Part shown: positions 27,179 to 37,086 of the stretch, piece by piece | How positions within the stretch are numbered: position 1 is the stretch's first letter | Layout of the letters: each line of letters starts with the position of its first letter | Assembly (NCBI RefSeq): GCF_023702225.1 | Contig: NZ_JAMQCO010000004.1 | Location: 118,384 to 182,383 of the forward strand | DNA length: 64,000 nt | Direction of reading: 5' to 3' | Source of the DNA: Aureimonas altamirensis | Lineage (GTDB): Bacteria; Pseudomonadota; Alphaproteobacteria; Rhizobiales; Rhizobiaceae | The notes under the pieces: model-generated | Told to the model about the DNA's origin: nothing | Database searches by the model: none | Seen by the model: the letters and a program-made list of their open reading frames with translations, nothing else | Position numbers and translations under genes: made by a program

Positions 27179-29713
27179 CTATTCGTCTAATATTTCCTTA
27201 ACGGCCACGGCCAGCTCGCGCAGCGAGAAGGGTTTGGCCAGGAAACCGAATCGTGCCCCCTCGGGCAGGTTCTTGGCGAAAGCGTCCTCGGCATAGCCCG
27301 ATACGAAGATGAACTTCAGCTCCGGGCGCTCCTTGCGCATTTCGCGCAGAAGGGTCGGCCCGTCCATTTCCGGCATCATCACGTCCGAGACCACAAGGTC
27401 CACCCTGCCGCCGAGTTCTTCCATGATGGCCAGCGCCTCGACGCCCGACGACGCCTCGTGCACATCATAGCCACGCATCTTGAGGGCGCGGACATTGCCG
27501 GCGCGGACGTGGTCCTCGTCTTCGACCAGGAGGATGGTCGCGGTACCGGACAGGTCCAGCTTGCCGGCGGGTACTGCCGCTGCCGCCGAGGCCTCCGGCG
27601 CCGATTGGGCGACCTCCGCCGGCATGTGCCGCGGCAGGAATATGCGGAACGTCGTTCCTTCTCCGGGGCGGGAATCGACATAGATGAACCCGCCGGACTG
27701 CTTGATGATGCCATAGACCATGGACAGGCCCAGCCCGGTGCCCTTGCCGATCTCCTTGGTGGTGAAGAACGGCTCGAAAATGCGCTCCGCCACTTCGGCG
27801 GGCATGCCCGAGCCGGTGTCGGCCACCTCGACCAGGACATAGTCGCCGAAGGTCAGCTCGGGATAGTTGAAGGCGGCCGTCTCGGCCGCGGGCACGTTGC
27901 GGGTGGAAATGTCGATCCGCCCTCCATCCGGCATGGCGTCGCGCGCATTCTGGACGAGGTTCGTCACCACCTGCTCGAACTGGCCGATATCCGCCATGAC
28001 GGGCCAGAGGTCGCGCGCGTGGTGGCGCTCCAGCTTGACGAGATCGCCGGATATCCGACGCAGCAGAAGATGCATGTCCGCCACGACGTCGGTGAGGTTC
28101 AGCATCTTGGGCCGCATTGTCTGCCGGCGCGAGTAGGCCAGCAACTGCCGGACGAGCGAGGCGGCGCGGTTGGCGCTCTGCTTGATGAGCAGCAGGTCCT
28201 GGAAGGACGGATCGCCCGTCCGGTGGTTGAGCAGCAGGAAATCCACGGACGCGGTGATGATCGTCAGGACGTTGTTGAAATCGTGCGCGATGCCGCCGGC
28301 GAGATTGCCGATGGCCTGCATCTTCTGCGCCTTGGCGAACTGCTCTTCCAGTGCGCGCTGGTCGGTGAAATCGATGCCGTACACCAGCGCGGCCTCCGAG
28401 CCGTCGTCGGCGACGTCTCCGACCGCGCTGAAATACAGGCGCACGGAGCGCGCCGGATCGCCGGCAACCTCCACGTCGAGCGACGGGATTCCCGCCTGCC
28501 CGCGCGCCGCCGCATCGATGGCGCCGCGCATCGCCTCGCGGCCCTCGTCGCGCAACGCGCCTTCCAGCGTCGCCGTCCCCTCCGCCACCTTCGTGCCGAA
28601 CAGGCGGGAAAAGGCCGCGTTGGCGCGGGTGACATGGCCACGGGAGTCCAGAGAGGCGATGGCCATGGGCGAGGTGTGGAAGAAGCGGTTGAAGCGCATC
28701 TCCAGCTTTTCCAGCGTGTCGCCCGTGCCGGCCACCTGGCCCGAGCGGTTCAGGACGACGGTGCGCATATGCCCCAGGCGCTCGTCGGCGGTGGCCGTGG
28801 CCTGCCGCATCAGCCGCACGGGAAGCCGCTGTCCGGAGCGGGTCACCAGGTCCACGTCCAGGACATGAATTCGATTCGGCTCCGATTCGCCGGTCGCCGA
28901 CAGGAAGGCGCGGCCTTCCTCGCCCACCAGTTCCGGCACGGTGACGCTGCCGGGATCGAAGGTGGCGAGATCGAAGCCGAGCCAGCCGGCCAGCGTCGCA
29001 TTGAGATAGACGATCGACCCGTCGCGCGCCGACGAGAAGAAACCGACCGGCGCATGGTCGAGATAGTCGATGGCGTTCTGCAATTCCTGGAAGAAGCTTT
29101 CCTGCTCCGCCCGCTCGTCGCTGATATCGGCAACCTGCCAGACGTTGAGGCTGCGGCCGCCGCTGTCCATCGGGCGCACCCCGACGCGATACCAGCCCGC
29201 GCCCGCGCCGCCGGCAAGCCGGCGCGACAGCCGGAACTCTTCCTGCGCCTCGCGCCCGTCCCGCGCCGCGTTGGCAAGCCTGTAGACCGCCTCGGACGCC
29301 TCCCCCTCGCGCGAAAGGAGCTGCTCCAGCGTCCGCGCTCCCGCAAGCCCTTCGACACCGACCGTTTCGGCATAGGCGCGGTTGGCATAGACGATCCGGC
29401 CCTTGCGATCCGTCATCAGCGTGCCGGTGGGCAGGGCGTCCAGGAAATCGCGGCCAAGACCCGCATCGGACAGCCTGTTCGACACCTGCAGGAAGCCAAG
29501 CGCCAGCGCAAAGCAGGACAGGATGCCGAAGACCGCCAGAAGGCCGAAAATGCCGAGGACGGCGATTCCGCCGGAAACATGCCCGGCGATCGCCAGAGCG
29601 GCGGCCACGACCAGCATGAAGGCGGACAGCGCCAAAAGGCGCCATACACCCGAATGTGCGGCGCTGCGATCCACCAGCGGCTTGCGGTTCGCCATGCGCG
29701 TGTCAGCCGTCAT
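27179..29713 (-). CDS. cckA: Cell-cycle hybrid histidine kinase CckA
   Basis: 844 residues. Two N-terminal membrane segments (about residues 26-78), several PAS-like regions, a HisKA/HATPase core with phosphoacceptor His477 in GIAHDFNN, the ATP site [17 protein letters not shown], and a C-terminal receiver domain with Asp777 in [12 protein letters not shown]. CckA feeds phosphate through ChpT to CtrA and controls cell division and polarity. Its place beside recA matches the usual alphaproteobacterial order. An alternative start is the ATG 18 bases downstream. Confidence 0.93.
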   Translation of the reverse strand: MTADTRMANRKPLVDRSAAHSGVWRLLALSAFMLVVAAALAIAGHVSGGIAVLGIFGLLAVFGILSCFALALGFLQVSNRLSDAGLGRDFLDALPTGTLMTDRKGRIVYANRAYAETVGVEGLAGARTLEQLLSREGEASEAVYRLANAARDGREAQEEFRLSRRLAGGAGAGWYRVGVRPMDSGGRSLNVWQVADISDERAEQESFFQELQNAIDYLDHAPVGFFSSARDGSIVYLNATLAGWLGFDLATFDPGSVTVPELVGEEGRAFLSATGESEPNRIHVLDVDLVTRSGQRLPVRLMRQATATADERLGHMRTVVLNRSGQVAGTGDTLEKLEMRFNRFFHTSPMAIASLDSRGHVTRANAAFSRLFGTKVAEGTATLEGALRDEGREAMRGAIDAAARGQAGIPSLDVEVAGDPARSVRLYFSAVGDVADDGSEAALVYGIDFTDQRALEEQFAKAQKMQAIGNLAGGIAHDFNNVLTIITASVDFLLLNHRTGDPSFQDLLLIKQSANRAASLVRQLLAYSRRQTMRPKMLNLTDVVADMHLLLRRISGDLVKLERHHARDLWPVMADIGQFEQVVTNLVQNARDAMPDGGRIDISTRNVPAAETAAFNYPELTFGDYVLVEVADTGSGMPAEVAERIFEPFFTTKEIGKGTGLGLSMVYGIIKQSGGFIYVDSRPGEGTTFRIFLPRHMPAEVAQSAPEASAAAAVPAGKLDLSGTATILLVEDEDHVRAGNVRALKMRGYDVHEASSGVEALAIMEELGGRVDLVVSDVMMPEMDGPTLLREMRKERPELKFIFVSGYAEDAFAKNLPEGARFGFLAKPFSLRELAVAVKEILDE

Positions 29714-29953
29714 ATCGGTTGGAAACCAAGTCGCTTCGAGCCCCGCTCGTGTAGAAGATATCGTTCAGCACATTTGCGCATTATACGGCATGAAGCTGTC
29801 GCAGCCCTTGAAGCCGCGACGTTTTCGGCACATGAACCTATCCAACGGAACGGGGTTGTCCATAGCGGCGGCCGCACGTATCCGACATGACGTAACGGTC
29901 ATCGCATGCGGACGGCAAGCCGTGGCGGGGCAACGACCAGGGAGACTGGCAAA

Positions 29954-31252
29954 ATGTACGAGCGACTCGTGAACGCTCTCGGCGGTGAAGGCATCGCTAC
30001 GGTGGTGATCGCCATCATCGTCATCGCCGTGCTTGTGATCCTCGGCTACCTTCTGCTGGCGCTGGTCCGCGGCTTCACCTCCGGTGGCCGCCTGGGCGGC
30101 GGTCGCAGCGCCGCCCCGCGTGTGGCGGTACTCGACATCGTGCCCGTGGACCAGAAGCGCCAGCTCGTGCTGCTGCGCCGCGACGAGATCGAGCATCTGG
30201 TGCTGATCGGCGGCCAGAACGACCTCGTGGTCGAATCGGGCATAAGCCGCATGCCGGTGCGCACGCGCCGGGTAGAGCCGAGCTTTGCCGAAACGCCGCC
30301 GGCGCCTCGCGCCGAGCCCGTGCCGGCCGTCCCTGCCGCATCCGCAGCGGCCCCGGCGGCCCGCCCCGTCGAAGCGCCGCAGCCGGTGCGCAGCGAGCCG
30401 CGCCCCGCGCCTGCACAGACACGGCCCGCAGCGCCGGACGTCTCGCCCCCCCTTCCGCCGCGCCGGACGGAACCTGCCATGACGCCGTCCCGGCCGCCGC
30501 AGCCCGCGACCCCTCGCCCGCAGCCGGCCCAGCCCGCGCAGCCGCGCTCCATGGCAACGCCCACCCTGCCGCAGCGGCCCGCCGCACACCCGATCGAGGC
30601 AGCCGAAGGCCCACGCGCGCAGCAACCGGCACCGGCTGTCACCGTCGCATCCGGATCGCCGGCTGCGACCGAGGTTTCCACGGTGCGGAGCGGCGGCGCC
30701 TCGCCGCTTCCCGGTCGCCCGTCCGCGTCGCCGCAACCGGATGTCGGCGCGTCGAGGCCCGAGCCTTCGTCGACGTCCGCCGCACCCGTCGCGCAGCCGG
30801 CGGCCGCCGGGAAGGCCGAAGGCTCCATGGGTCCGCTGCAGGTGAAGAGCTTCGCCACCAGCGTACAGACGCATCGCAGCGACAAGGGAGCATCCTTTCC
30901 GCCACTGGGCGCTGCGGCGGGCGCCGCCTCCGCAGCGGCGACAGCCACGCCGGCTGCCTCGGCTGCCCCGGACACGAAGTCTGTGGCTGCGGTCGAATCG
31001 AAAAAGGATGATGCCGCTGCCGACGGCGACATCGACCAGTTGCTGATGGCCGAGTTGTCGAAGGAAAAGATCGATACGCCCGCCGCGCCGGCCGTGGCGG
31101 ATCAGCCGGAAAAGCCGGCCGAGGCAGCCACCAGGCCGGAAACTCCGTCCAAGCCGAAGCCGGCGCAGGACAGGCCCGGAATGATGAGCCTGGAGGAAGA
31201 GATGGACGCGCTCCTGCGCGACTTTACCCTGGACCCGCCCGAGAAGCGCTGA
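29954..31252 (+). CDS. FliO-like membrane protein with long Pro/Ala-rich tail
   Basis: 432 residues. One transmembrane helix (about residues 14-37, VVIAIIVIAVLVILGYLLLALV) is followed by a FliO-type segment (RVAVLDIVPVDQKRQLVLLRRDEIEHLVLIGGQNDLVVESGI), and then about 330 residues rich in Pro, Ala and Arg with an acidic end (SLEEEMDALLRDFTLDPPEKR). FliO helps assemble the flagellar export gate, but no other flagellar gene is near, and many Hyphomicrobiales carry this cckA-linked version. The start is preceded by AGGGAGA. A bidirectional terminator follows. Confidence 0.75.
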   Translation: MYERLVNALGGEGIATVVIAIIVIAVLVILGYLLLALVRGFTSGGRLGGGRSAAPRVAVLDIVPVDQKRQLVLLRRDEIEHLVLIGGQNDLVVESGISRMPVRTRRVEPSFAETPPAPRAEPVPAVPAASAAAPAARPVEAPQPVRSEPRPAPAQTRPAAPDVSPPLPPRRTEPAMTPSRPPQPATPRPQPAQPAQPRSMATPTLPQRPAAHPIEAAEGPRAQQPAPAVTVASGSPAATEVSTVRSGGASPLPGRPSASPQPDVGASRPEPSSTSAAPVAQPAAAGKAEGSMGPLQVKSFATSVQTHRSDKGASFPPLGAAAGAASAAATATPAASAAPDTKSVAAVESKKDDAAADGDIDQLLMAELSKEKIDTPAAPAVADQPEKPAEAATRPETPSKPKPAQDRPGMMSLEEEMDALLRDFTLDPPEKR

Positions 31253-31276
31253 AAGCGCGGGCCGTTGCGATACGGC

Positions 31277-31303
31277 AAAGGGGCCGGCAATGCCGGCCCC
31301 TTT
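31277..31303. terminator. Bidirectional terminator between FliO-like gene and dksA
   Basis: Perfect 12-base arms AAAGGGGCCGGC and GCCGGCCCCTTT with an AAT loop, giving a U-run on both strands. It lies between two convergent genes. Confidence 0.85.
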
Positions 31304-31334
31304 GCGTCTTCAGGTTCGGGATATGCGGACCCGG

Positions 31335-31751
31335 CTATTCGTCGCGGTACACTTTCTCGCGCCGTTCATGACGCTCCTGTGCCTCCAGCGACAGCGTCGC
31401 GATGGGGCGTGCATCCAGCCTCTTCAGGCTGATGGGCTCTCCCGTCTCTTCGCAATAGCCGTATGTGCCGTCTTCGATCCGCTGCAGAGCCGCATCGATC
31501 TTGGCGATCAGCTTTCTCTGGCGGTCGCGGGCGCGCAATTCGATGGCCCTGTCCGTTTCCGAGGAGGCCCTGTCGGCCGCATCGGCAAGGTTGGGGTTTT
31601 CGGTTGCAAGCGCTTCGAGCGTTTCACGGGATTCGCGGAGGATCTCGCTCTTCCAGGCGAGTAGCTTCTTCCGGAAATAATCCCGCTGACGGTCGTTCAT
31701 GAAAGGCTCCTCCTCCCGAAGATCGCCTCCGATGTGCAGAGTTTCGCTCAT
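31335..31751 (-). CDS. dksA: RNA polymerase-binding transcription factor DksA
   Basis: 138 residues. The coiled-coil region NDRQRDYFRKKLLAWKSEIL with tip residues DAADRASSETDRAIELRARDRQRKL is followed by the zinc-finger region YGYCEETGEPISLKRLDARPIATLSLEAQERHE. Only one of the four usual cysteines remains, as in many alphaproteobacterial DksA proteins. It modulates transcription with ppGpp. A second ATG at 31700 has a strong site too, but the longer N-terminus ending EEPFMNDRQR matches the family. Confidence 0.94.
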   Translation of the reverse strand: MSETLHIGGDLREEEPFMNDRQRDYFRKKLLAWKSEILRESRETLEALATENPNLADAADRASSETDRAIELRARDRQRKLIAKIDAALQRIEDGTYGYCEETGEPISLKRLDARPIATLSLEAQERHERREKVYRDE

Positions 31752-31952
31752 CTCGCTTCCTCTCTAACCGTCGAGGCGCTGCTTATAACTTTGGAACCTG
31801 TTACCTACAAGGTGCAAATAGGTTGCACGTCCAAATGAAGTAGATGCCATAAATACAGGCAAACGCTGGCCTTTTTCTGATCTTGGAAAAGCGGGAGGCC
31901 ACGGTTGCGTCAGCTGGATTGCCGAGCCCCCGAAAAATGGCATGATGGCGGC

Positions 31953-32465
31953 ATGTCGACCGATCCATCCTCACGCCTTTATTGTCTCAGACACTTTCAT
32001 GCAGCAAGGCCGGTTCCCGGCCAGCGCGACTTCGACCGGCCCCTCGACGCCCGCGGAATGGCCCAAGCCGAGGAGGTCGCCTCAAAAATAATCAGTGGAT
32101 CGATCCGATTTTCCACAGTTTTCGTATCGCCAGCGGTCCGCACGATGGAGACAGCGGCGCGGATCGGCATCCCGGCGGACGATTCACGAATCTTCGTCGC
32201 TCCCACCTTGTACGAGGCGCCGGCCGAAGCTTACTTCGATCTTTTGCGCGGCGGCGCACCCGATGGCGCCCTGATCGTCGGTCACAACCCGGGCATGGAA
32301 GAGTTCATCTTCGCGCTGTGCCGGGATGCCTGCAGCAATGCGGAGTTGCGGGCACGCGGACTTGCCACCGGCGGCTTTGCCGGCATCGATGTCACCGACG
32401 GACACGATGCGTTCGAAGCGGGTTCGGGCCGGCTTGCGTCGCTGTTCATGCCGGCGCGTCCGTGA
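31953..32465 (+). CDS. Histidine phosphatase family protein, SixA-like
   Basis: 170 residues. The histidine phosphatase fold is shown by LRHFHA near the start, LDARGMAQAEEVA, VFVSPAVRTMETA and VGHNPGMEEFI. The usual RHG or RHA is RHF here. SixA enzymes remove phosphate from histidine phosphotransfer domains, but other small phosphoester substrates are possible. It stands upstream of the YcjX gene, 61 bases away. Confidence 0.82.
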   Translation: MSTDPSSRLYCLRHFHAARPVPGQRDFDRPLDARGMAQAEEVASKIISGSIRFSTVFVSPAVRTMETAARIGIPADDSRIFVAPTLYEAPAEAYFDLLRGGAPDGALIVGHNPGMEEFIFALCRDACSNAELRARGLATGGFAGIDVTDGHDAFEAGSGRLASLFMPARP

Positions 32466-32526
32466 CAGGGCGTCAGGAATACCTATCTTCAGCCCGACAT
32501 GAATTCTCACCGCCACTCGAGGTCCG

Positions 32527-33975
32527 ATGCCCAACCTGATGGATGAGGCGCTTTACGCCATCGACAATCTGACGGACCGGGCAACCGAACTGTTCCATCC
32601 GACGCTGCGCCTGGGGGTCGCCGGGTTGTCGCGGGCCGGCAAGACGGTCTTCATCACAGCTCTGGTGCACAACCTGCTGCATGGCGGGCGCCTGCCGGTT
32701 TTCTCGGCGCAGGCGGAGGGACGCATCGGAAGCACCTATCTGGAGGAGCAGCCAGACGACGCCGTTCCGCGGTTCCAGTACGAGGACCATGTGCGCACGA
32801 TGGTCGAGGATCGGCTCTGGCCGCAATCCACCCGCGCCATCTCCGAGTTGCGGCTGACGATCGAGTATCAGTCGGCTTCGGGTTGGTCGCGTCTCTTCTC
32901 GGCCGGCAAACTCTCGCTCGACATCGTCGATTATCCCGGCGAATGGCTTCTCGACCTGCCTTTGCTGGACAAGGATTTCGCCAGCTTCTCGGCCGAGTCC
33001 ATCTCTCGGGCGCGCCTGCCCTCGCGGGCAGAGATGGCGGCCCCCTTCCTTGCGATAGTCGATGCGCTGGATCCGATGGCGCCGGCCGACGAGATGGAAA
33101 GCCAGCGGTTGAGCATGGCCTTCACCGAGTATCTGCGCCGGTGCCGGCAGGACGGCACCGCGCTCTCGACATTGCCGCCCGGCCGCTTCCTGATGCCGGG
33201 TGATCTGGAAGGGTCACCCGCGCTGACCTTCGCGCCGCTCGTGCTGCCGCCCGGCAGCTTCGCCGCGCCGAAGAACAGCTTTGCCGCCGTCCACGCCCGC
33301 CGGTACGAAGCCTACAAGAGCGTCGTCGTAAAGCCCTTCTTCCGCGACCATTTCGCAAGGCTGGACCGTCAGATCATCCTGATCGACGCCCTGCAGGCCA
33401 TCAATGCCGGCCCGGAAGCCGTACAGGATCTCGAAACGGCCCTGGCGGACATCCTGTCCTGCTTCCGGCCCGGACGGGCGAGCTGGCTGGGCGGGCTCCT
33501 GACACGCCGGATAGACAGGCTTCTCGTCGCCGCCACCAAGGCCGATCATCTGCACCGAGAAAGCCACAAGCGGCTGGAGGCCATAGTCCGCCGCATCGTC
33601 GCCTCTGCCGTGGAGCGCGCCCGGTTTTCGGGCGCGGAATCGGACGTCGTCGCCATGGCCGCGGTGCGGGCGACGCGCGAGGCGACCGTCGAGGATGGCG
33701 GCGAGCGCCTGCCGGTCATCGTCGGCACGCCCCTCGCCGGCGAGCGGATAGATGGCGAAACCTTCGACGGCGAAACGGAAACGGCGATCTTTCCGGGCGA
33801 TCTCCCGCGCGATCCGAGCCGCCTCTTCGATCCCGACAACAGGGCAGACCCGCTGAACTTCGTACGCTTCCGGCCGCCGAGGCTGGAGCGCGACGATACG
33901 GGCCTGACCCTGTCGCTGCCCCATATCAGGCTGGACCGCGCGATGCAGTTCCTGATCGGAGATCGCCTCGCATGA
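32527..33975 (+). CDS. ycjX: YcjX-like family P-loop ATPase (DUF463)
   Basis: 482 residues. The Walker A GLSRAGKTVF is at about residues 33-42, followed by LDIVDYPGEWLLDLPLL (G3-like) and ATKADHL (NKxD-like), as in the DUF463 family of stress-linked P-loop proteins. Its stop overlaps the start of the downstream membrane protein by 4 bases (ATGA), the conserved ycjX-ycjF pair. Function in stress or envelope maintenance is known only in outline. Confidence 0.92.
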   Translation: MPNLMDEALYAIDNLTDRATELFHPTLRLGVAGLSRAGKTVFITALVHNLLHGGRLPVFSAQAEGRIGSTYLEEQPDDAVPRFQYEDHVRTMVEDRLWPQSTRAISELRLTIEYQSASGWSRLFSAGKLSLDIVDYPGEWLLDLPLLDKDFASFSAESISRARLPSRAEMAAPFLAIVDALDPMAPADEMESQRLSMAFTEYLRRCRQDGTALSTLPPGRFLMPGDLEGSPALTFAPLVLPPGSFAAPKNSFAAVHARRYEAYKSVVVKPFFRDHFARLDRQIILIDALQAINAGPEAVQDLETALADILSCFRPGRASWLGGLLTRRIDRLLVAATKADHLHRESHKRLEAIVRRIVASAVERARFSGAESDVVAMAAVRATREATVEDGGERLPVIVGTPLAGERIDGETFDGETETAIFPGDLPRDPSRLFDPDNRADPLNFVRFRPPRLERDDTGLTLSLPHIRLDRAMQFLIGDRLA

Positions 33976-35033
33976 GCGAAGATCGTCCCCGCAGCCCGCG
34001 CAGCTTCACGCGCCCCGCATTGCCGCAGACCATGGCAGAACCGGCCGGGCGCAGCCCGCGCGGCTTCCGCGACCTGGCTTCCGTGCGCATAGAGCCCGAT
34101 GAGGCGCTGGAGCAGGAAGCCCTGGACGCACTCGACGCGGCGCCGGCCGTCATGCGGCCGCGCCGCCGCCGCCTGACTTTCGGCAAGGTTTTCATGGCGG
34201 GGCTTGGCCTGGTCGTATCGCTGGCCACCGGGTTGGCGCTGGACAGCCTGATCCGCGACTTCTTCGCAAGGGCCGAATGGCTGGGCTATGTCGCGGCCGG
34301 CGCCTCTGCCCTTCTGGTGCTCGGCGCGGTGGGCGTCGCCTTTCGAGAGCTCCATGCCATATCGCGGCTGCGCCTCGTCGAGCGCGAACGCCGCGACGCG
34401 CAGAAGGCCTTCGACGACAATGACGAGGGCGCGGCGCAGAGGGTCACGGAGCGGCTGGTCTCCATGCTGGGCGACCATGCCGAAACCTACGCCGGGCGGC
34501 AGCGGCTTGCGGAGTGGAAGGACGAGGTCATCGACGGGCGCGACAGGATCGCGCTGGCCGAGCGCGAGTTGCTGGCGCCGCTGGATGCACGCGCCCGCGC
34601 GCTGCTTCTGGCCTCGGCCAAGCGCGTTTCCGTGGTCACCGCCGTCAGCCCGCGCGCCATCGTGGACCTTGCCTTCGTATTCTTCGAGACGGTGCGCCTC
34701 ATCCGCCGCATGTCCGAGCTTTATGGCGCACGGCCCGGAACGCTGGGGCTGATCCGTCTGACGCGCGACGTGCTGGCCCATCTGGCCGTCACGGGCACGA
34801 TCGCCCTGGGCGACGGCCTGGTGCAGCAGGTTCTGGGCCAGGGCCTTGCCCAGAGGCTGTCAGCCAAGCTCGGCGAAGGGGTGGTCAACGGGCTCCTGAC
34901 GGCACGGGTCGGACTTTCGGCGATGGATATCTGCCGTCCCATGCCTTTCATGAGCGTGGAGCGACCAGGCGTCGGCGCGATACTGCGCGCGCTTGCCGCA
35001 TCCACGGACACCGCGCCGGAAAGGAAGGATTAA
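33972..35033 (+). CDS. ycjF: YcjF/TIGR01620-family membrane protein
   Basis: 353 residues. A charged N-terminal region (about 65 residues) is followed by two membrane segments (FMAGLGLVVSLATGLALDSLI and WLGYVAAGASALLVLGAVGVAF) and a conserved DUF697-like C-terminal part with TAVSPRAIVDLAFVFFETVRLIRRMSELYGARPG and TARVGLSAMDICRPMPF. It partners ycjX by overlap; role unknown beyond envelope stress association. Confidence 0.9.
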   Translation: MSEDRPRSPRSFTRPALPQTMAEPAGRSPRGFRDLASVRIEPDEALEQEALDALDAAPAVMRPRRRRLTFGKVFMAGLGLVVSLATGLALDSLIRDFFARAEWLGYVAAGASALLVLGAVGVAFRELHAISRLRLVERERRDAQKAFDDNDEGAAQRVTERLVSMLGDHAETYAGRQRLAEWKDEVIDGRDRIALAERELLAPLDARARALLLASAKRVSVVTAVSPRAIVDLAFVFFETVRLIRRMSELYGARPGTLGLIRLTRDVLAHLAVTGTIALGDGLVQQVLGQGLAQRLSAKLGEGVVNGLLTARVGLSAMDICRPMPFMSVERPGVGAILRALAASTDTAPERKD

Positions 35034-35081
35034 CCCTTAACGGAGATTATCGCGGCAGGTTACTTGCATCGAGGGTTCGCC

Positions 35082-35612
35082 ATGTTCCGCACCGTCATCG
35101 CCGGGGTTTCGCTTGCCGTTGCATTGTCGGCGGGCATGGGCAGCGCTGTCGCCGGCTCTTCCAAGGGCTTCATGGAAACGATCGGAGGGCGCTGGGTCGG
35201 CCCCGGCGAGATCGTCGCCGGCAAGTACAAGGGCACGCGGTTCACCTGCGACCTGGCGGGGGGCACCGAGAAGGCGCCCTCGGCTATGCAGCTCGACGGA
35301 AGCTGCCGCGTCGGCCTGTTCTCGCAGAAGATGTCGGCCCGCGTCACGCATGACGGGCGCACCTACAAGGGTGCATTCCTGGACGGAGCCAAAGGCGCCG
35401 GCCTCGATATCGTGTCGGGCGTCGTCGAAGGCGACCGTATGGTCTTCGGCCTGGACCGAAAGCAGCTAAACGGCGCGATGGTGGCCCGGCTTGACGATGG
35501 CGACGCGTTGAACGTCACGATCTCGGTCAAGGTGGACGGCGAACTCGTCCCCGTCATCGGCATGGTGCTCAAGCGCGACGGCGCGGTGCGCCAGACCGCC
35601 CTTCAGGACTGA
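35082..35612 (+). CDS. Secreted hypothetical protein
   Basis: 176 residues. The signal peptide ends near GSAVAG, then GFMETIGGRWVGPGEIVAGKYKGTRFTCDLAGG and FGLDRKQLNGAMVARLDDGDALNVTISVKVDGELVPVIGM. Resembles conserved Hyphomicrobiales proteins of unknown function with a beta-rich, probably lipocalin-like, fold; that fold is an inference. It follows the YcjF gene by about 50 bases and overlaps the convergent folK gene by 10 bases. Confidence 0.8.
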   Translation: MFRTVIAGVSLAVALSAGMGSAVAGSSKGFMETIGGRWVGPGEIVAGKYKGTRFTCDLAGGTEKAPSAMQLDGSCRVGLFSQKMSARVTHDGRTYKGAFLDGAKGAGLDIVSGVVEGDRMVFGLDRKQLNGAMVARLDDGDALNVTISVKVDGELVPVIGMVLKRDGAVRQTALQD

Positions 35613-36106
35613 CGCCACCACTCCCCGTCCTTCGTGACCGGCTCGATGCCCGCAACATCCAGTTGCCCTAGCCAATGGCGCACGGTCTGCCCCTCGATCA
35701 TGAGGTCCGGCGCAAGCTCTGCCAGCGGCATCAGCACGAAGGCGCGCTCGCGGATGCGCGGATGCGGCAGCGTCAATGTGGGTGTCTCTATGCGTGACTG
35801 CCCATAGGCCAGCACGTCGATATCGATGGTGCGCGGCCCCCACCTCTCCAGTCGCACGCGCTTCAGCCGTGTCTCCAGGTCCAGCGCCAGCTCCAGCAGC
35901 GCCTGCGGTTCAAGATCTACATCCAAGATTGCGCAGGCATTGAGAAATTCCGGTTGGTCGAGTTTTCCCCAGGGCGGTGTCCTGTACAGCCGTGACGCGG
36001 CGACGACGCGGACGCCCGGCGTATCGCCAAGCAGACGAAGCGCCTCCGCCATCGCGGCGGCAGGATCGCCCATATTGCCGCCAAGGCCGATGAGAGTCTG
36101 CGTCAT
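35603..36106 (-). CDS. folK: 2-amino-4-hydroxy-6-hydroxymethyldihydropteridine pyrophosphokinase
   Basis: 167 residues. TLIGLGGNMGDP at the N-terminus, YRTPPWGKLDQPEFLNAC, and the signature RWGPRTIDIDVLAYG with LPHPRIRERAFVLMPLAELAP are diagnostic. It transfers pyrophosphate from ATP to the hydroxymethylpterin before DHPS joins it to pABA. Its start overlaps the folP stop (ATGA), so the two are coupled. folB, often between them, is absent here. Confidence 0.96.
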   Translation of the reverse strand: MTQTLIGLGGNMGDPAAAMAEALRLLGDTPGVRVVAASRLYRTPPWGKLDQPEFLNACAILDVDLEPQALLELALDLETRLKRVRLERWGPRTIDIDVLAYGQSRIETPTLTLPHPRIRERAFVLMPLAELAPDLMIEGQTVRHWLGQLDVAGIEPVTKDGEWWRQS

Positions 36107-36960
36107 GCTGCCGCACCGGCACCCAGTACGGCATCCGCGACGCGTAGCGCATCGCGGTTGGGCTCCACCGCATGCACGCGGAAGATATGCGCACCGCGTT
36201 CGCGAAGAATGACGCTGGTGGCCGCCGTGGCGATGTCGGCCTCCGGGTCTTCCCTGCCGATCGCGCCCCGTACGAAGCGCTTGCGGGACGTGCCGACCAG
36301 CAGGGGAAGGCCGAGCGCCGCAAGCTCGCCCAGCCGCGCCATCAGCGCCATGTTCTCCTCTCGCTCCTTCGCGAAGCCGAAACCCGGATCCCACACCAGG
36401 CGGCCACGCTCGACCCCGGCCGCCGTAACGATCTCCATGGAACGGTTGTAGAAGAAGAACTGGTCCTCGATCACGTCGGGCAGCTTTTCCCGCTCGCGCC
36501 CCGTGTGCATCAGGCACAGGCCGGCCTTCGTCCGGGCAGCGACATGCGCGATGTCCGGCTCTTTCTGGGCGCCGAACACGTCGTTGATGATATGGGCGCC
36601 GGCGGCAACCGCGCGCTCCGCCGTTTCGGCGCGGTAGGTATCGACCGAGACGAGGCAGTCGCTGGCCCGCACCAAAGCCTCGATGACGGGCAGGATGCGC
36701 GCCTGCTCCTCCTCCGGGCTCACGGGCGTTGCGCCCGGCCGGGTGGATTCCCCGCCGATATCGATGATGTCCGCGCCTTGCGCCACCATCTGTAGTGCTG
36801 CGGCGACCGCCCGCCCGACGTCACCTCCAAAACGGCCGCCATCCGAGAAACTGTCCGGCGTGACGTTGAGAATACCCATGATGCGGGCGGGGCCGGAAAG
36901 GTCGAGCGAGCGCCCATGCGCGACATGCCAGACAGGAGTTTCCGAAGGCAGAACCGTCAT
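36103..36960 (-). CDS. folP: Dihydropteroate synthase
   Basis: 285 residues, TIM barrel with the two pterin-binding signatures IMGILNVTPDSFSDGG and GADIIDIGGESTRPGA, then DTYRAETAERAVAAGAHIINDV and DPGFGFAKEREENM, and VGTSRKRFV. It joins pABA to hydroxymethyldihydropterin diphosphate in folate synthesis, the target of sulfonamides. It is upstream of and overlaps folK. Confidence 0.97.
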   Translation of the reverse strand: MTVLPSETPVWHVAHGRSLDLSGPARIMGILNVTPDSFSDGGRFGGDVGRAVAAALQMVAQGADIIDIGGESTRPGATPVSPEEEQARILPVIEALVRASDCLVSVDTYRAETAERAVAAGAHIINDVFGAQKEPDIAHVAARTKAGLCLMHTGREREKLPDVIEDQFFFYNRSMEIVTAAGVERGRLVWDPGFGFAKEREENMALMARLGELAALGLPLLVGTSRKRFVRGAIGREDPEADIATAATSVILRERGAHIFRVHAVEPNRDALRVADAVLGAGAAA

Positions 36961-37086
36961 TTGTCGTCACCTCGCATTAACGATCCCGGCAATCTGATCG
37001 CCCATTTGGGCCCTGGCGCTTCGTAACCGGAGTTCGATGCGCTAACTTTTGCGCGTGATGCCGTAAGCCACGCCAGGAGTCGAGAC

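Noticed and set aside
35026-35046. Double TTAAC upstream of the secreted hypothetical protein as a CtrA site
   Set aside because: The two TTAA elements are 3 bases apart, not 7, so the CtrA spacing is not met.
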